NCBI GenBank assembly: GCA_037444005.1
Contig: JBBING010000006.1
Coordinates: 1-62,807 of the forward strand
From: DATLZC01 sp037444005
Lineage (GTDB): Bacteria > Chloroflexota > Dehalococcoidia > DSTF01 > JACRBR01
Direction of reading: 5' to 3'
DNA: 62,807 nt
This document shows positions 1 through 8,136 of the stretch, in pieces. The translations under genes were made by a program, and so were the position numbers. The notes below the pieces were generated by a model. It was not told where the DNA came from. It saw nothing but the letters and a program-made list of their open reading frames with translations, and did no database searches. The stretch's first letter is position 1. Every line of letters starts with the position of its first letter.

Positions 1-85
1 CCGGCATACTCCACCACACCAAGCCTTCCCTACCATGAATCTTTGAGACGCCGTCGCCGCCAGCGCCGGCGGGCCGCCCGCGTGC

Positions 86-91
86 TATGAT
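86..91 (+). promoter_or_regulatory. Possible -10 box (TATGAT) upstream of the first operon
   Basis: TATGAT lies about 30 bases before the first start codon of the 0.1-4.5 kb operon, in an otherwise very GC-rich leader. I see no good -35 at 16-18 bases upstream, so this is a weak call based on the -10 match and position only. Bases 1-85 hold nothing else that I can recognise. Confidence 0.3.
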
Positions 92-118
92 GCGCACGGG
101 GGAGAAACCTCTCGACTG

Positions 119-1474
119 TTGATGGATCCTTCGTCCCTCGCGCAGACCCTCCCTCTCCTGCAAGAGCGCGTCGACATCGGCGTGAGCGTGCCCGCAGCCG
201 TGGCGCTGTTGCTCGTCGGGCTGGCCGGATACGCCGTGGTGAATGCCGTCGAGATCGCGGTCGTGGCCATGAGCCGTATCCGCGTCCGGCACCTCGTCGA
301 GCAGGGGAGCCGCGGCGCCCAAGCGCTCGACCGCCTGCGGAGCGACGAAGAGCGGTTTTTCTCGCTCATCATTCTGCTGCAGAACGTGTTCATCGTGCTC
401 GCGTCCATCATGGGCGGCGTCGTCTCGGCGGACATCGCGCCGGGGCCGGCCTGGCTGCGCGTCGCCGTCGGCACCGTCCTCACGGCGTTCGTGACGGCGG
501 AGCTCGGCGAGGCGACGCCCAAGGTGCTGGCGGCCCGTTTGAGCGAGCGCATCGCGCTGGCCGCCGCCATCCCCATGCGCATGCTGATGCGTGCGCTCGC
601 CCCGCTCGTCACCGTCGTCGCCGTCACGCCCACCGTCGTGAGCCGGCTGCTCATCGGCGAGCGCGCCCGCGTGACGCCGACGGTCACCGAGGCGGAGCTG
701 CGCATGCTCATCGACATCGCCGCCGAAGAGCGCGCCGTCGGCGAAGCCGAGGCCGAGCTCCTCGACCGCGTCTTCCACTTCCACGACCGGCGCGTGAACG
801 AGGTCATGATCCCGCGCACGGAGGTGGTCTGGCTCGAAAGCGGGGCGACGCTCGCCGACTTCTTCCGCGTGTTCGACGAGACGCCGCATTCCCGCTTCCC
901 CGTGTATCACGAGACGGTCGACAACGTGGTGGGCGTCGTCGGCATCAAGGACGTGCTGCGCGCGCTCGCCCGCAAGGAGGCCGACGAATCGACGCCCGTC
1001 GACCGGCTCATGCGTCCGGCGTTCTTCGTGCCCGAGACGAAGCCGGTGAGTACGCTGTTCTGGCAGATGCAGCAGGAGCGGAATCAGCTCGCCATCGTCG
1101 TCGACGAATACGGCGGCGTCGCGGGCATCGTGACGCTGGAGCTTCTGCTCGAGGAGATGGTCGGCCGAGTGGTGGACGAGCTCGGCCAGCCCGCCGAGAC
1201 CGAGTTCCAGACCATCGACGAGCGCACGGTGGAGGTCGACGGCGGGATGTCGATCTTCGACCTCCGGGAGGAGCTCGAGATCGAGCTGCCGGAAGGCGAC
1301 TACGAGACCATCGCGGGGTACGTGCTGGAACGCCTCGGCCACATCCCGAAGGTCGGCGAGTCGTTCATCAGCGATGGCTTCGTGATCACCGTGACCGAGA
1401 TGGACGGCGTGAAGATCGAGAAGGTGCGCCTGGTCCGCCAGCCCGCCGGGGCGCCGTCGGAGGAGAGCGAGTGA
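119..1474 (+). CDS. CNNM/CBS-pair membrane protein (hemolysin C/CorC family)
   Basis: Integral membrane protein of the CNNM (DUF21) plus CBS-pair plus CorC_HlyC architecture, 451 aa, the usual full length. Hydrophobic segments lie around residues 25-52, 88-112 and 118-185 (CNNM domain, with a GEATPK motif near the end of the membrane part). Two CBS modules follow (about 217-345) and a C-terminal FAD-linked-oxidase-like transporter-associated domain (about 358-440, ending near VRLVR). Family members are implicated in Mg2+/Co2+ efflux or membrane-damage resistance; the true substrate is not known here. The start is TTG at 119 or the adjacent ATG at 122; a GGGGGAG lies at 98-104. First gene of a five-gene operon: the stop overlaps the next start by 4 bases. 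Family call is secure, function is not. Confidence 0.9.
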   Translation: MMDPSSLAQTLPLLQERVDIGVSVPAAVALLLVGLAGYAVVNAVEIAVVAMSRIRVRHLVEQGSRGAQALDRLRSDEERFFSLIILLQNVFIVLASIMGGVVSADIAPGPAWLRVAVGTVLTAFVTAELGEATPKVLAARLSERIALAAAIPMRMLMRALAPLVTVVAVTPTVVSRLLIGERARVTPTVTEAELRMLIDIAAEERAVGEAEAELLDRVFHFHDRRVNEVMIPRTEVVWLESGATLADFFRVFDETPHSRFPVYHETVDNVVGVVGIKDVLRALARKEADESTPVDRLMRPAFFVPETKPVSTLFWQMQQERNQLAIVVDEYGGVAGIVTLELLLEEMVGRVVDELGQPAETEFQTIDERTVEVDGGMSIFDLREELEIELPEGDYETIAGYVLERLGHIPKVGESFISDGFVITVTEMDGVKIEKVRLVRQPAGAPSEESE

Positions 1475-2172
1475 AGGTCCAGCGCCTCAGAGTGACGTTC
1501 CGTCGAGGCGAGGAGCTGAAGTACATCACGCACCTCGACCTCATGCGTGCGTGGGAGCGGATGCTGCGCCGGGCGGAGCTTCCCCTCGCGTACAGCGAGG
1601 GCTTCACACCCCATCCGCAGATCTCGTTCGCCGCCGCGCTTCCCGTCGGGGTCATCGGCGAACGTGAGGTGGTGGACGTGTACCTGAGCGAGCGTGTGGC
1701 GCCGGAACGGTTCCTCGAGGCCGCGAGGACGCAGGCGCCGCCGGGCCTCGAGCTTCTCGCGGCGGAAGAGGTCGGCCTCGGGCTCCCGTCGCTGCAGTCG
1801 GAGATGCGCTGGGCGGAGTACGAGGTCGAGACGCCGGCGGATGGCTGGACGCCGGAGCGGGCGCGCGAGGCCGTCGAGCGCTTCCTCGCCGCGGAGACCA
1901 TCCCGTGGGAGCACCAGCGCGAGAAGGAGACGAAACGCTACGATATCCGTGCGATGGTGCAGGACTTGCGGGTTCTCGAGAGCCCGCCAGGGCGCATCCG
2001 GATCTGGATGCGGCTACGTCACGACCAGGAGGTCGCCGGCCGGGCGGAGCAGGTCGCGGCGGCGCTCGGGCTTCCGGAGCCGGAGCGCATCGTCCGCACC
2101 CGCCTGATGCTCGCCGAGACGTCGCCCGCGAGGGAGCGGTGGCGGCGCGCCGGCCAGTACGTCGAGTCATGA
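1471..2172 (+). CDS. DUF2344 / TIGR03936 radical-SAM-linked protein
   Basis: 233 aa protein of the DUF2344 family (TIGR03936, 'radical SAM-linked protein'). The diagnostic N-terminal block is present: KYITHLDLMRAWERMLRRA (about residues 18-36), followed by SEGFTPHP and ISFAAALPVG. This domain is usually either fused to, or encoded directly beside, a TIGR03960 B12-binding-like radical SAM protein; its biochemical role is unknown. Here that partner is also in the window, at 48078-49988, about 46 kb away. The GTG start overlaps the upstream stop by 4 bases and the stop overlaps the next ATG by 4 bases, so it is translationally coupled inside the operon. Family call is strong; function is open. 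Confidence 0.88.
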   Translation: MKVQRLRVTFRRGEELKYITHLDLMRAWERMLRRAELPLAYSEGFTPHPQISFAAALPVGVIGEREVVDVYLSERVAPERFLEAARTQAPPGLELLAAEEVGLGLPSLQSEMRWAEYEVETPADGWTPERAREAVERFLAAETIPWEHQREKETKRYDIRAMVQDLRVLESPPGRIRIWMRLRHDQEVAGRAEQVAAALGLPEPERIVRTRLMLAETSPARERWRRAGQYVES

Positions 2173-2801
2173 AACTGGCGCTGGTCCGCCACGCCGAAGC
2201 CACGGCGAACGCTTCGGGCCTCGCCCTCGGCCGGAACGACGTCCCCCTCACCGATCGGGGCCGCCTGCAGGCCGAGGCGCTGGCATCGGCGTTCGACGGC
2301 TGGCCCGTCGCCGCGGTCGTGTCGAGCCCGCTCCGCCGCGCGCTGGACACGGCGAGCCCCATCGCCGCGCGGCTCGGGCTCGACATTGAGATCGCCCCGG
2401 GGCTCATCGAGATGGACGTCGGCGAGACCGACGGCATGACGTTCGCCGAACTCCGGGCGCGCTACCCGGAGTTCTTGCAGCGGTGGCTCTCGGAAGACTG
2501 CGCTGACGTCCCGATGCCGGGCGGCGAAACGCTGCGACAGGTGCAGGAGCGCGCGTGGGCCGAGGTCGAACGGCTGCGGCAGCGCTTCCCCGACGGCGCC
2601 GTCATCGCGGTCACGCACAACTTCGTCATCGGCGCGCTCCTGTGCGCGGTTACCGGCGCGCCGCTGGCCCGCTTCCGCCGCTTCCGGCAGGGGCTCGCCT
2701 CGCGATCGCTCGTCGACGTGCGAGACGACGGCGCGACGCTCCTCGCGCTGAACGACACCGCCCATCTGCGCGCAGCCGCTCTGGGGAGCGACCCGTGGTA
2801 G
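2169..2801 (+). CDS. Histidine phosphatase superfamily protein (phosphoglycerate mutase-like)
   Basis: 210 aa cytosolic phosphatase of the RHG/phosphoglycerate-mutase branch. It begins with LVRHAEATANASG (the catalytic-histidine motif, here RHAEA rather than RHGE), then VSSPLRRALDTA (phosphate-pocket Arg), and has the second catalytic histidine in AVTHNFVIGALL near residue 150. Substrate cannot be deduced; CobC/GpmB-type small-molecule phosphatases look the same. I chose the ATG at 2169 because the motif must be N-terminal and the ATGA overlaps the previous stop; the frame stays open upstream only because of high GC. The 3' end overlaps the next gene by 7 bases. Confidence 0.88.
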   Translation: MKLALVRHAEATANASGLALGRNDVPLTDRGRLQAEALASAFDGWPVAAVVSSPLRRALDTASPIAARLGLDIEIAPGLIEMDVGETDGMTFAELRARYPEFLQRWLSEDCADVPMPGGETLRQVQERAWAEVERLRQRFPDGAVIAVTHNFVIGALLCAVTGAPLARFRRFRQGLASRSLVDVRDDGATLLALNDTAHLRAAALGSDPW

Positions 2802-4108
2802 ACGGCGCTCGCGAGGCCGCCGCTTCGCGGCCCCCCCAGGCAGCGGTGGCCGGCCGGCGCCGCGCGTGGCCCGCCGTTTCGGGCGTGACCGCAGCGGTGG
2901 TTGCTGTCGTCGCGTTCGCGCTCGCCTTGCGCCTCACGTGGGTCGCGTACAGCGACTGGCGACCGCTTCCCGATGACGACGCCTTCCGGTACGACTGGTT
3001 CGCCCGCAAGCTGGCCGAAGGCGCGGGCTTCGTGCACCTCAACGGCAAGCCGACGGCCTTCTGGCCGCCGGGCTACGCCCTGCTGCTGGCGCCGCTGTAC
3101 CGGCTCTTCGGTCCCGACCCTCTGTGGGGACAGCTCCTGAACGCGGTCCTCGGCGCCGGCGCCGTGGCGCTTACGTTCGCCATCGCCCGCCGAGCCTTCG
3201 GTCAGCGCGCCGGCGTCGCGGCCGCAGCCATCGTCGCCGCGTTCCCGAGCCTCGTGCTCTTTGCCGGGGTTACGCTCTCCGAGACCGCGTTCACGTTTTT
3301 TGCGCTGCTCGTCCTGTGGTTGCTCCTCCTCGAGGGCGGCGCCGGGCGCCCGGGACTCCCGGCTTTGATGGCGGCGGGCGCGGTGACGGGTTTCGCTGCC
3401 CTCGTTCGCGGGCAGGCGCTGCTGTTCCCTCTGGTGGCGCTCCCCTTCTGGTTCGCGGCGTCGCGCGACATCCGGGCGTCGGCCGCGAGGCTGGCCGTCG
3501 TGGCGGCGTTCACGGTAGCGGCCGTGGCTCCATGGACCATCCGGAACGCCATCAGGATGAACGCGTTCGTCCCTATCAGCACCAACGCCGGCGTCGATCT
3601 CTGGATCGGCCATCACGACGGCGCGTCGGGCCGAGGACAGATGGCGGACGCGCTCATCTACAGCCGGCCCGACCTCGATTCCGTCGCGGGCGAGGTCGCG
3701 GTCAACGCGGAGGGATTCCGGGAGGCCGTTCGGTTCGCGCTCGACCAGCCGCTCACCGAGCTGCAACTGCTGCCGCGAAAGCTGTTCTACCTGTACTACC
3801 ACGACGAGGAAGGGCTGCGCTGGAACGACGGCCACGGTGGCCAGCCGTGGATCGATCCGGGCATCTGGAACGCGCTGCGCTGGACGTCGAACGCGTACTA
3901 CTACGCCGTACTGGGGCTGTTCGGAGCCGGCGTGATCCTCGCGAGGAGACGCCTCCTCGCGCCGGACCCCCTCCTCATCGTGTCGTTCATCGGGTACTGG
4001 ACCGCGGTGCATCTCGTATTCTTCGGCGACCCCCGGTTCCACGCGCCGGCGATGCCGCTCTTCGCCGCGCTGGCCGCGGTCACGATCGATAGGGCCTTCC
4101 GAAGATGA
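2795..4108 (+). CDS. GT-C-type membrane glycosyltransferase (PMT/GT39-like, 'dolichyl-phosphate-mannose' superfamily)
   Basis: 437 aa multi-spanning membrane protein. The first membrane segment is at about residues 28-48, followed by an acidic extracytoplasmic loop with PDDDAFRYDWFA (the DxD/E-type acidic motif typical of GT-C enzymes), then WPPGYALLLAPLYRLFG, and about eight further hydrophobic helices ending near the C-terminus. GT-C enzymes transfer sugars from polyprenyl-phosphate donors on the outer face of the membrane; acceptor unknown. Start: GTG at 2795 preceded by GGGGAG at 2783-2788, overlapping the upstream stop. The last 4 bases overlap the arsC-like gene. Family placement is by topology and motif; exact GT family is uncertain. 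Confidence 0.75.
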   Translation: MVDGAREAAASRPPQAAVAGRRRAWPAVSGVTAAVVAVVAFALALRLTWVAYSDWRPLPDDDAFRYDWFARKLAEGAGFVHLNGKPTAFWPPGYALLLAPLYRLFGPDPLWGQLLNAVLGAGAVALTFAIARRAFGQRAGVAAAAIVAAFPSLVLFAGVTLSETAFTFFALLVLWLLLLEGGAGRPGLPALMAAGAVTGFAALVRGQALLFPLVALPFWFAASRDIRASAARLAVVAAFTVAAVAPWTIRNAIRMNAFVPISTNAGVDLWIGHHDGASGRGQMADALIYSRPDLDSVAGEVAVNAEGFREAVRFALDQPLTELQLLPRKLFYLYYHDEEGLRWNDGHGGQPWIDPGIWNALRWTSNAYYYAVLGLFGAGVILARRRLLAPDPLLIVSFIGYWTAVHLVFFGDPRFHAPAMPLFAALAAVTIDRAFRR

Positions 4109-4524
4109 GGCGGCCGCTCCGGGTGCTGTTCCTTTGCACGGCCAACTCGGCCCGCGGCCAGATGGCGGAGGGCCTCCTTCGGGCGCTGGGCGGCGAGAGG
4201 TTCGAGGTCGCGAGCGCCGGCGTCGAGCCCGGCACGCTTCATCCGCTCGCAGTGAAGGCGATGGCGGAGGTCGGGATCGACATCTCGACGCACGAAGCCA
4301 AGAGCGTCGACCGCTTCGTGGACAAGGCGTTCGACTACGTTATCACCGTTTGCGACGCCGCGGCCGAGCGGTGCCCGGTGTTCCCGGGCGCGGCGAAGCG
4401 CGTGCACTGGAGCGTCGAAGATCCGGCGAAGGCGCGCGGCTCAGAGGAAGAACGGCTGGCCGCGTTCCGCGCGGCCCGGGACGCATTGCGCGCACACATC
4501 GAGGCGTTCGTGGCGTCGATCTGA
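4105..4524 (+). CDS. arsC: Arsenate reductase, thioredoxin-coupled LMW-phosphatase type
   Basis: 139 aa protein of the low-molecular-weight tyrosine phosphatase fold. The P-loop LFLCTANSARGQMAEG (CX5R, Cys at about residue 11) is immediately N-terminal; a second conserved cysteine is in VITVCDAAAERCP, and the segment VHWSVEDPAKARG carries the D-P acid loop. SA-R-Q-MAEG after the P-loop and the downstream Cys pair fit the S. aureus-type ArsC rather than a protein phosphatase. It would reduce arsenate to arsenite using thioredoxin in the cytosol. No ArsR, ArsB or ArsM is adjacent, so arsenic resistance by an operon is not indicated. ATGA overlap with the gene before; ends one base from the convergent gene. 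Confidence 0.85.
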   Translation: MRRPLRVLFLCTANSARGQMAEGLLRALGGERFEVASAGVEPGTLHPLAVKAMAEVGIDISTHEAKSVDRFVDKAFDYVITVCDAAAERCPVFPGAAKRVHWSVEDPAKARGSEEERLAAFRAARDALRAHIEAFVASI

Positions 4525-4525
4525 G

Positions 4526-5974
4526 CTACCCCGCGAGCGCGAACCGCTGGCGCACCCAGGCCCACAGGCCGACGACGAGAGCTCCCGCCGCGAGCGGCGC
4601 GAGAAGCGTGGCCGTGAGCCACGTCTCCATCATCCACATGCCCCACCGCCGGTGCCAGTCCCACCAGTACATGAGCCAACCCCACGCGCCGAAGACAGGA
4701 TTCAAGAAAGGTCCGATGCTCCAGGCCAGCGCAACGGCCAGCGCCGGTCCGCCCAGAGCCGCGCCGAACATCAGGGGCCACGTGATGTACCAGCCCTTGA
4801 ACCAGAACGAAACGGTGACCAGATACAGGCTGAGGATCGCGAAGGTCTGAGCGACCACGCCCCGCACGCGCAACACGGTATACGCGTACCCTGACGCGAA
4901 CGCCCCGACCATGATCGCCCGCGCCAGGCCCTTGTCGTCGAGCGCGAACGTTAGAAGCGACGCGAGCGACGACGTCTGCCGCGACCCCTGATCGCGCACG
5001 CCGTCGAAGGTGTCGACTCCGGCCCACTGAGGCGCGAACGCCGCCACGGTGAGCGCGACCGAAGCCGCGACGCCGATGACCGCCTTTCGCGGCGACCTTC
5101 TGGCCGCGAGCACGTAGACGGGGAAGAGGATGACCGGGACGAACTTCGTGAGCGCGGCTGTGGCGATCAGTGGCAGCGCCGCGTCGTGACGGCTCCGGAG
5201 CGACGCGAGCGCCGCCAGCCCCACCAGGAGCGCGAGCAGCGCGTCGTTATGGCCGTCAACCCCGAAAAAGACGACGGGCAGCGGATTCCATCCGTAGGCC
5301 AACGCGGCAAAGGCCGGCCGCCGGGCCCTCAGTTCGGACGCCAGCCGGAACACCACCCACGTGTTCGCTCCGTGCACGGCGATCATGAGGGCCTTGAAGA
5401 TCAGGAGCGCCGCCATCGTGTTCCCGCCTGCCAGCAGCACGGGGATGGCCATGAGCCCGTTGAAAAGCGGCCCGTAGACCGAACGCAGGTCCGGCCACCC
5501 GACGGGCGGGTAATAGGGGTCCGAGGGAAACTCGTCGGCGACGTGCACGTACGGATTAACGTGATAGTGCTCGACGAGCCGGCCGATCATCAGGTAGTCG
5601 AACACGTCGGCGGCGAGGATCGGATACGCAAGCCACAGCGTCGCCGCGAGTCCGAGCGCGCCCGCGACTACCCATCGGGCGTCCAGACGCTCCCCCAGGC
5701 GCCACGCCACCGCCAGCGCGATGCCGTACGCCGCGGACGGCAAAACGAAGCCGGCGATGTAGTGCGCGAGGCCTGCGTAGTCGAGCCCCAGCGTGCCCGT
5801 GGGGTCGAGCGCCGTCGTGTCGAGCGGCCACTTCGGCAGCCAGAGCGGCCGCGTCCAGAACCATACGTAGAAGGCGACAGAGACGGCCCAGCACGCCGCG
5901 ATCGCCGCGCAGAGCCGGCGCGCCCGGATAGCTTCGGACGCGAGCGCGGGTCTCGGTATCGATGGCGCGGCCAT
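4526..5974 (-). CDS. GT87/DUF2029-like polyprenol-dependent glycosyltransferase, integral membrane
   Basis: 482 aa protein with roughly 11-12 hydrophobic helices. After a first helix (about 22-42) comes a long outer loop with LDPTGTLGLDYAG; the fragment ILAADVFDYLMIGR followed by HYHVNPYVH resembles the acidic loop of membrane mannosyltransferases (MptA/B, GT87 or DUF2029 families). Probably moves a sugar from polyprenyl-phosphate to an envelope polymer; this is inference. It is a second GT-C-like enzyme 400 bases from the first one but on the opposite strand, convergent with arsC. It could be the last gene of the dapF-GNAT-dapL transcript (70-base gap). Confidence 0.65.
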   Translation of the reverse strand: MAAPSIPRPALASEAIRARRLCAAIAACWAVSVAFYVWFWTRPLWLPKWPLDTTALDPTGTLGLDYAGLAHYIAGFVLPSAAYGIALAVAWRLGERLDARWVVAGALGLAATLWLAYPILAADVFDYLMIGRLVEHYHVNPYVHVADEFPSDPYYPPVGWPDLRSVYGPLFNGLMAIPVLLAGGNTMAALLIFKALMIAVHGANTWVVFRLASELRARRPAFAALAYGWNPLPVVFFGVDGHNDALLALLVGLAALASLRSRHDAALPLIATAALTKFVPVILFPVYVLAARRSPRKAVIGVAASVALTVAAFAPQWAGVDTFDGVRDQGSRQTSSLASLLTFALDDKGLARAIMVGAFASGYAYTVLRVRGVVAQTFAILSLYLVTVSFWFKGWYITWPLMFGAALGGPALAVALAWSIGPFLNPVFGAWGWLMYWWDWHRRWGMWMMETWLTATLLAPLAAGALVVGLWAWVRQRFALAG

Positions 5975-6044
5975 GTCCCCAAAGGGTACGGCGGAACGCC
6001 GGGCCGCGAAACCCGCCCCGCGTCGGGCGCTTCCCCCTTCGACG

Positions 6045-7211
6045 CTACGCTGAGCTCGAGAAGGTTTCGAGCCGGCGCACGCCTTCTTCCAGACGGTCGT
6101 CAGGGATGGTCAGTGAAAGACGGATGTAGCCTTCCCCGGCGGCGCCGTATCCGACGCCCGGCGTCACGACGACGCCCGTCTCATCGAGGAGGCGCTCAGC
6201 GTACTCGATGGAGCGCACGCCCTCCGGCAGACCGGCCCAGACGTACAGGGTCGCCTTCGGAGGCGTCACCCGGAGCCCCAACCGTTGCAACGCCGGAACG
6301 AGCCGGTCGCGCCGCCGCTGATAGATGCGATTGTGCTGTTCGACGGCGTCCTGCGGGCCCATCAGCGCCGCGATGGCCATGCGCTGGATCGCCTGCGGCG
6401 CCCCCGAATCCAGGTTCGACTTCACCCGCATGATGGCGTCGACCAGCGTCGCGTTCCCCACCACCATGCCGATGCGCCAGCCGGTCATGTTGTACGTCTT
6501 CGAAAGCGAGTTGAATTCGACCCCGACGTCCTTCGCGCCCGGGGCTTCGAGAAAGCTCGAGGGCCGGTAGCCGTCGTACGTCACGTCCGAGTACGCCATG
6601 TCATGGCACACCCACAGGTCGTGCCGTCGCGCAAAGGCCACCACCCGCTCGAAGAACGCGAGGTCCGCGCACGCGCCGGTCGGATTGTTGGGGTAGTTCA
6701 GCCACAGGACTCGCGCCCGCCGCGCCACCTCCGCGGGCACGACGTCGAGGTCCGGAAGAAATCCGTTCCGTTCGTCGAGCGGCAGGGCATACGCTTCGCC
6801 ACCGGCGAACATCGTCCCGATGGCGTAGACGGGGTACGCGGGATCCGGCACCAGCGCGATATCGCCCGGATCGATGAAGCAGAGCGCGGCGTGCCCGATT
6901 CCCTCCTTCGATCCGATGAGCGAACAGACCTCCCTCGCGGGGTCGAGGCGCACGCCGAAGCGGCGCTCGTACCAGGAGGCGACCGCCTCCCGAAACTCGG
7001 GAAGGCCTTCGGTCTCGGGATAGCGGTGGTTAGTCGGGTCGCGCGCGGCCTCGCAGAGCGCATCGATCACATGCGGTGGCGTCGGCAGATCGGGGTCGCC
7101 GATGCCGAAGGAGATGACATCGACGCCCTGCGCGCGCTTCTCGGCGATTTTCTTCGAAATGCTCGCGAACAGATACGGCGGAAGCTGTTCGATCCGGCGC
7201 GCGAGGCGCAT
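6045..7211 (-). CDS. dapL: LL-diaminopimelate aminotransferase
   Basis: 388 aa fold-type I PLP aminotransferase. It converts tetrahydrodipicolinate plus glutamate directly to LL-diaminopimelate, bypassing the DapD/C/E acylation steps. Visible: ISFGIGDPDLPTPPHV (N-terminal substrate loop), GSKEGIGHA, WLNYPNNPTGA (cofactor ring region), and the PLP lysine in FNSLSKTYNMTGWRIG (about residue 236). Length and motifs match DapL better than aspartate aminotransferase, and the gene is in an operon with dapF, the next enzyme in the pathway, which supports the call. Its ATG is in the last base of the GNAT gene upstream. Supplies meso-DAP for the cell wall and lysine. Confidence 0.9.
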   Translation of the reverse strand: MRLARRIEQLPPYLFASISKKIAEKRAQGVDVISFGIGDPDLPTPPHVIDALCEAARDPTNHRYPETEGLPEFREAVASWYERRFGVRLDPAREVCSLIGSKEGIGHAALCFIDPGDIALVPDPAYPVYAIGTMFAGGEAYALPLDERNGFLPDLDVVPAEVARRARVLWLNYPNNPTGACADLAFFERVVAFARRHDLWVCHDMAYSDVTYDGYRPSSFLEAPGAKDVGVEFNSLSKTYNMTGWRIGMVVGNATLVDAIMRVKSNLDSGAPQAIQRMAIAALMGPQDAVEQHNRIYQRRRDRLVPALQRLGLRVTPPKATLYVWAGLPEGVRSIEYAERLLDETGVVVTPGVGYGAAGEGYIRLSLTIPDDRLEEGVRRLETFSSSA

Positions 7212-8134
7212 TACCGCCAGTCTCCGAATTTCACCGCGTGCCCCCGTTTCGCCTCCAGCCGGCGGCGGACCTCCTCCTCGTCCGCGGGGCGCCGGTACGT
7301 CACGCCGGCGTCGCCGGGCCGGAACCCCGCGGCCCGCAGCGCGCCGATGGCGTCAGCGTCGCCGACATCGACTCGCGTCGACGCTTCGACGGCGCCCAGG
7401 GCGCGGAGTTGTCCCAGGGCCGCCGCGAGTAGCGCAGCCATGCCTTCAGCGTCCCGGTGTTCTGGCGCGGCCGCCAGATCGCGCACCTCCGCGGCGCGGC
7501 CGTCGGGTCGCATCCACAGCCGCACGAATCCGATCCGGTCGCCGTCAGCCCGCTCGGCCCACCAGGCGCGCTCTCCCAGCGCCAGCGCCGCCGACGCGCC
7601 ATCCGGCGTGAGCTTCTCGCTTCCGTACGCTTGCGCCGCCTCGGCCAGCGCGCCGGCGTCATCGAAGCGCACCTCGGTCATGCGAAGGTCGCTCGCGCCC
7701 GGCAGCGCCGCCAGGTCGAGGTCGACGAGGGTGAACTCGAGCCACTCGCGGTCGACGTCGAAGCCTTGCTGCTTGAGCACGGGCTCCACATAGCCGCGAT
7801 TGGGCCGGTCGGTGAACTCCACCACAAATCCTTCCCGCACCTCCGCCCGGTCCGGCGTCGCCTCGAGAAGGCGATGGAACATCGGTCCGAACCGCTCCTC
7901 GCACGCCCGGCGGTCTGCGAACGCCAAGTGGACCAGCATCTCGGGCCGAAGGCTGAGCGCCTCACCGACCACGACGCCCGACGGCTCCTCGATGACCCGC
8001 GCGGGGCATGTGCTTCGCAGGCGCTCGAAGCGCTCGCGATCGAGCCAGAAGGCGCGAATAGTCGCCTTTCGGACCGCCCACTCCCAGCGGTCCTGTGGCG
8101 CGGGTTCCAGGCGGCGAATCTGACGGACCGCCAT
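7211..8134 (-). CDS. GNAT-family N-acetyltransferase, probably double-domain
   Basis: 307 aa. The C-terminal part (about 150-290) is a recognisable GNAT fold: DLRMTEVRFDDAGALAEA start, RIGFVRLWMRP strand, the acetyl-CoA region AAPEHRDAEGMAALLAAAL and the DVGDADAIGALRAAGFRPGD ending. The N-terminal half (about 25-145) has a weaker GNAT-like layout (VLKQQGFDVDREWLEF), so this may be a tandem GNAT. Substrate unknown. It lies between dapF and dapL with a 2-base gap and a 1-base overlap, so it is certainly co-transcribed with DAP synthesis; a role tied to amino acid or wall precursors is plausible but not shown. Confidence 0.75.
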   Translation of the reverse strand: MAVRQIRRLEPAPQDRWEWAVRKATIRAFWLDRERFERLRSTCPARVIEEPSGVVVGEALSLRPEMLVHLAFADRRACEERFGPMFHRLLEATPDRAEVREGFVVEFTDRPNRGYVEPVLKQQGFDVDREWLEFTLVDLDLAALPGASDLRMTEVRFDDAGALAEAAQAYGSEKLTPDGASAALALGERAWWAERADGDRIGFVRLWMRPDGRAAEVRDLAAAPEHRDAEGMAALLAAALGQLRALGAVEASTRVDVGDADAIGALRAAGFRPGDAGVTYRRPADEEEVRRRLEAKRGHAVKFGDWR

Positions 8135-8136
8135 GG

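Noticed and set aside
2462..4042. Long open frame on the minus strand (526 codons) opposite the glycosyltransferase gene
   Set aside because: Arg/Glu/Gly-rich translation with no hydrophobic pattern or motif; it mirrors the codon structure of the real gene in high-GC DNA.
4105..4524. Protein-tyrosine phosphatase instead of arsenate reductase
   Set aside because: The second and third Cys and the SARGQMAEG context fit thioredoxin-linked ArsC; LMW-PTPs lack them.
5975..6044. Rho-independent terminator between dapL and the GT87-like gene
   Set aside because: A GC stem can be drawn on the minus strand but only three Ts follow; not convincing. I found no clear intrinsic terminator anywhere in the window.
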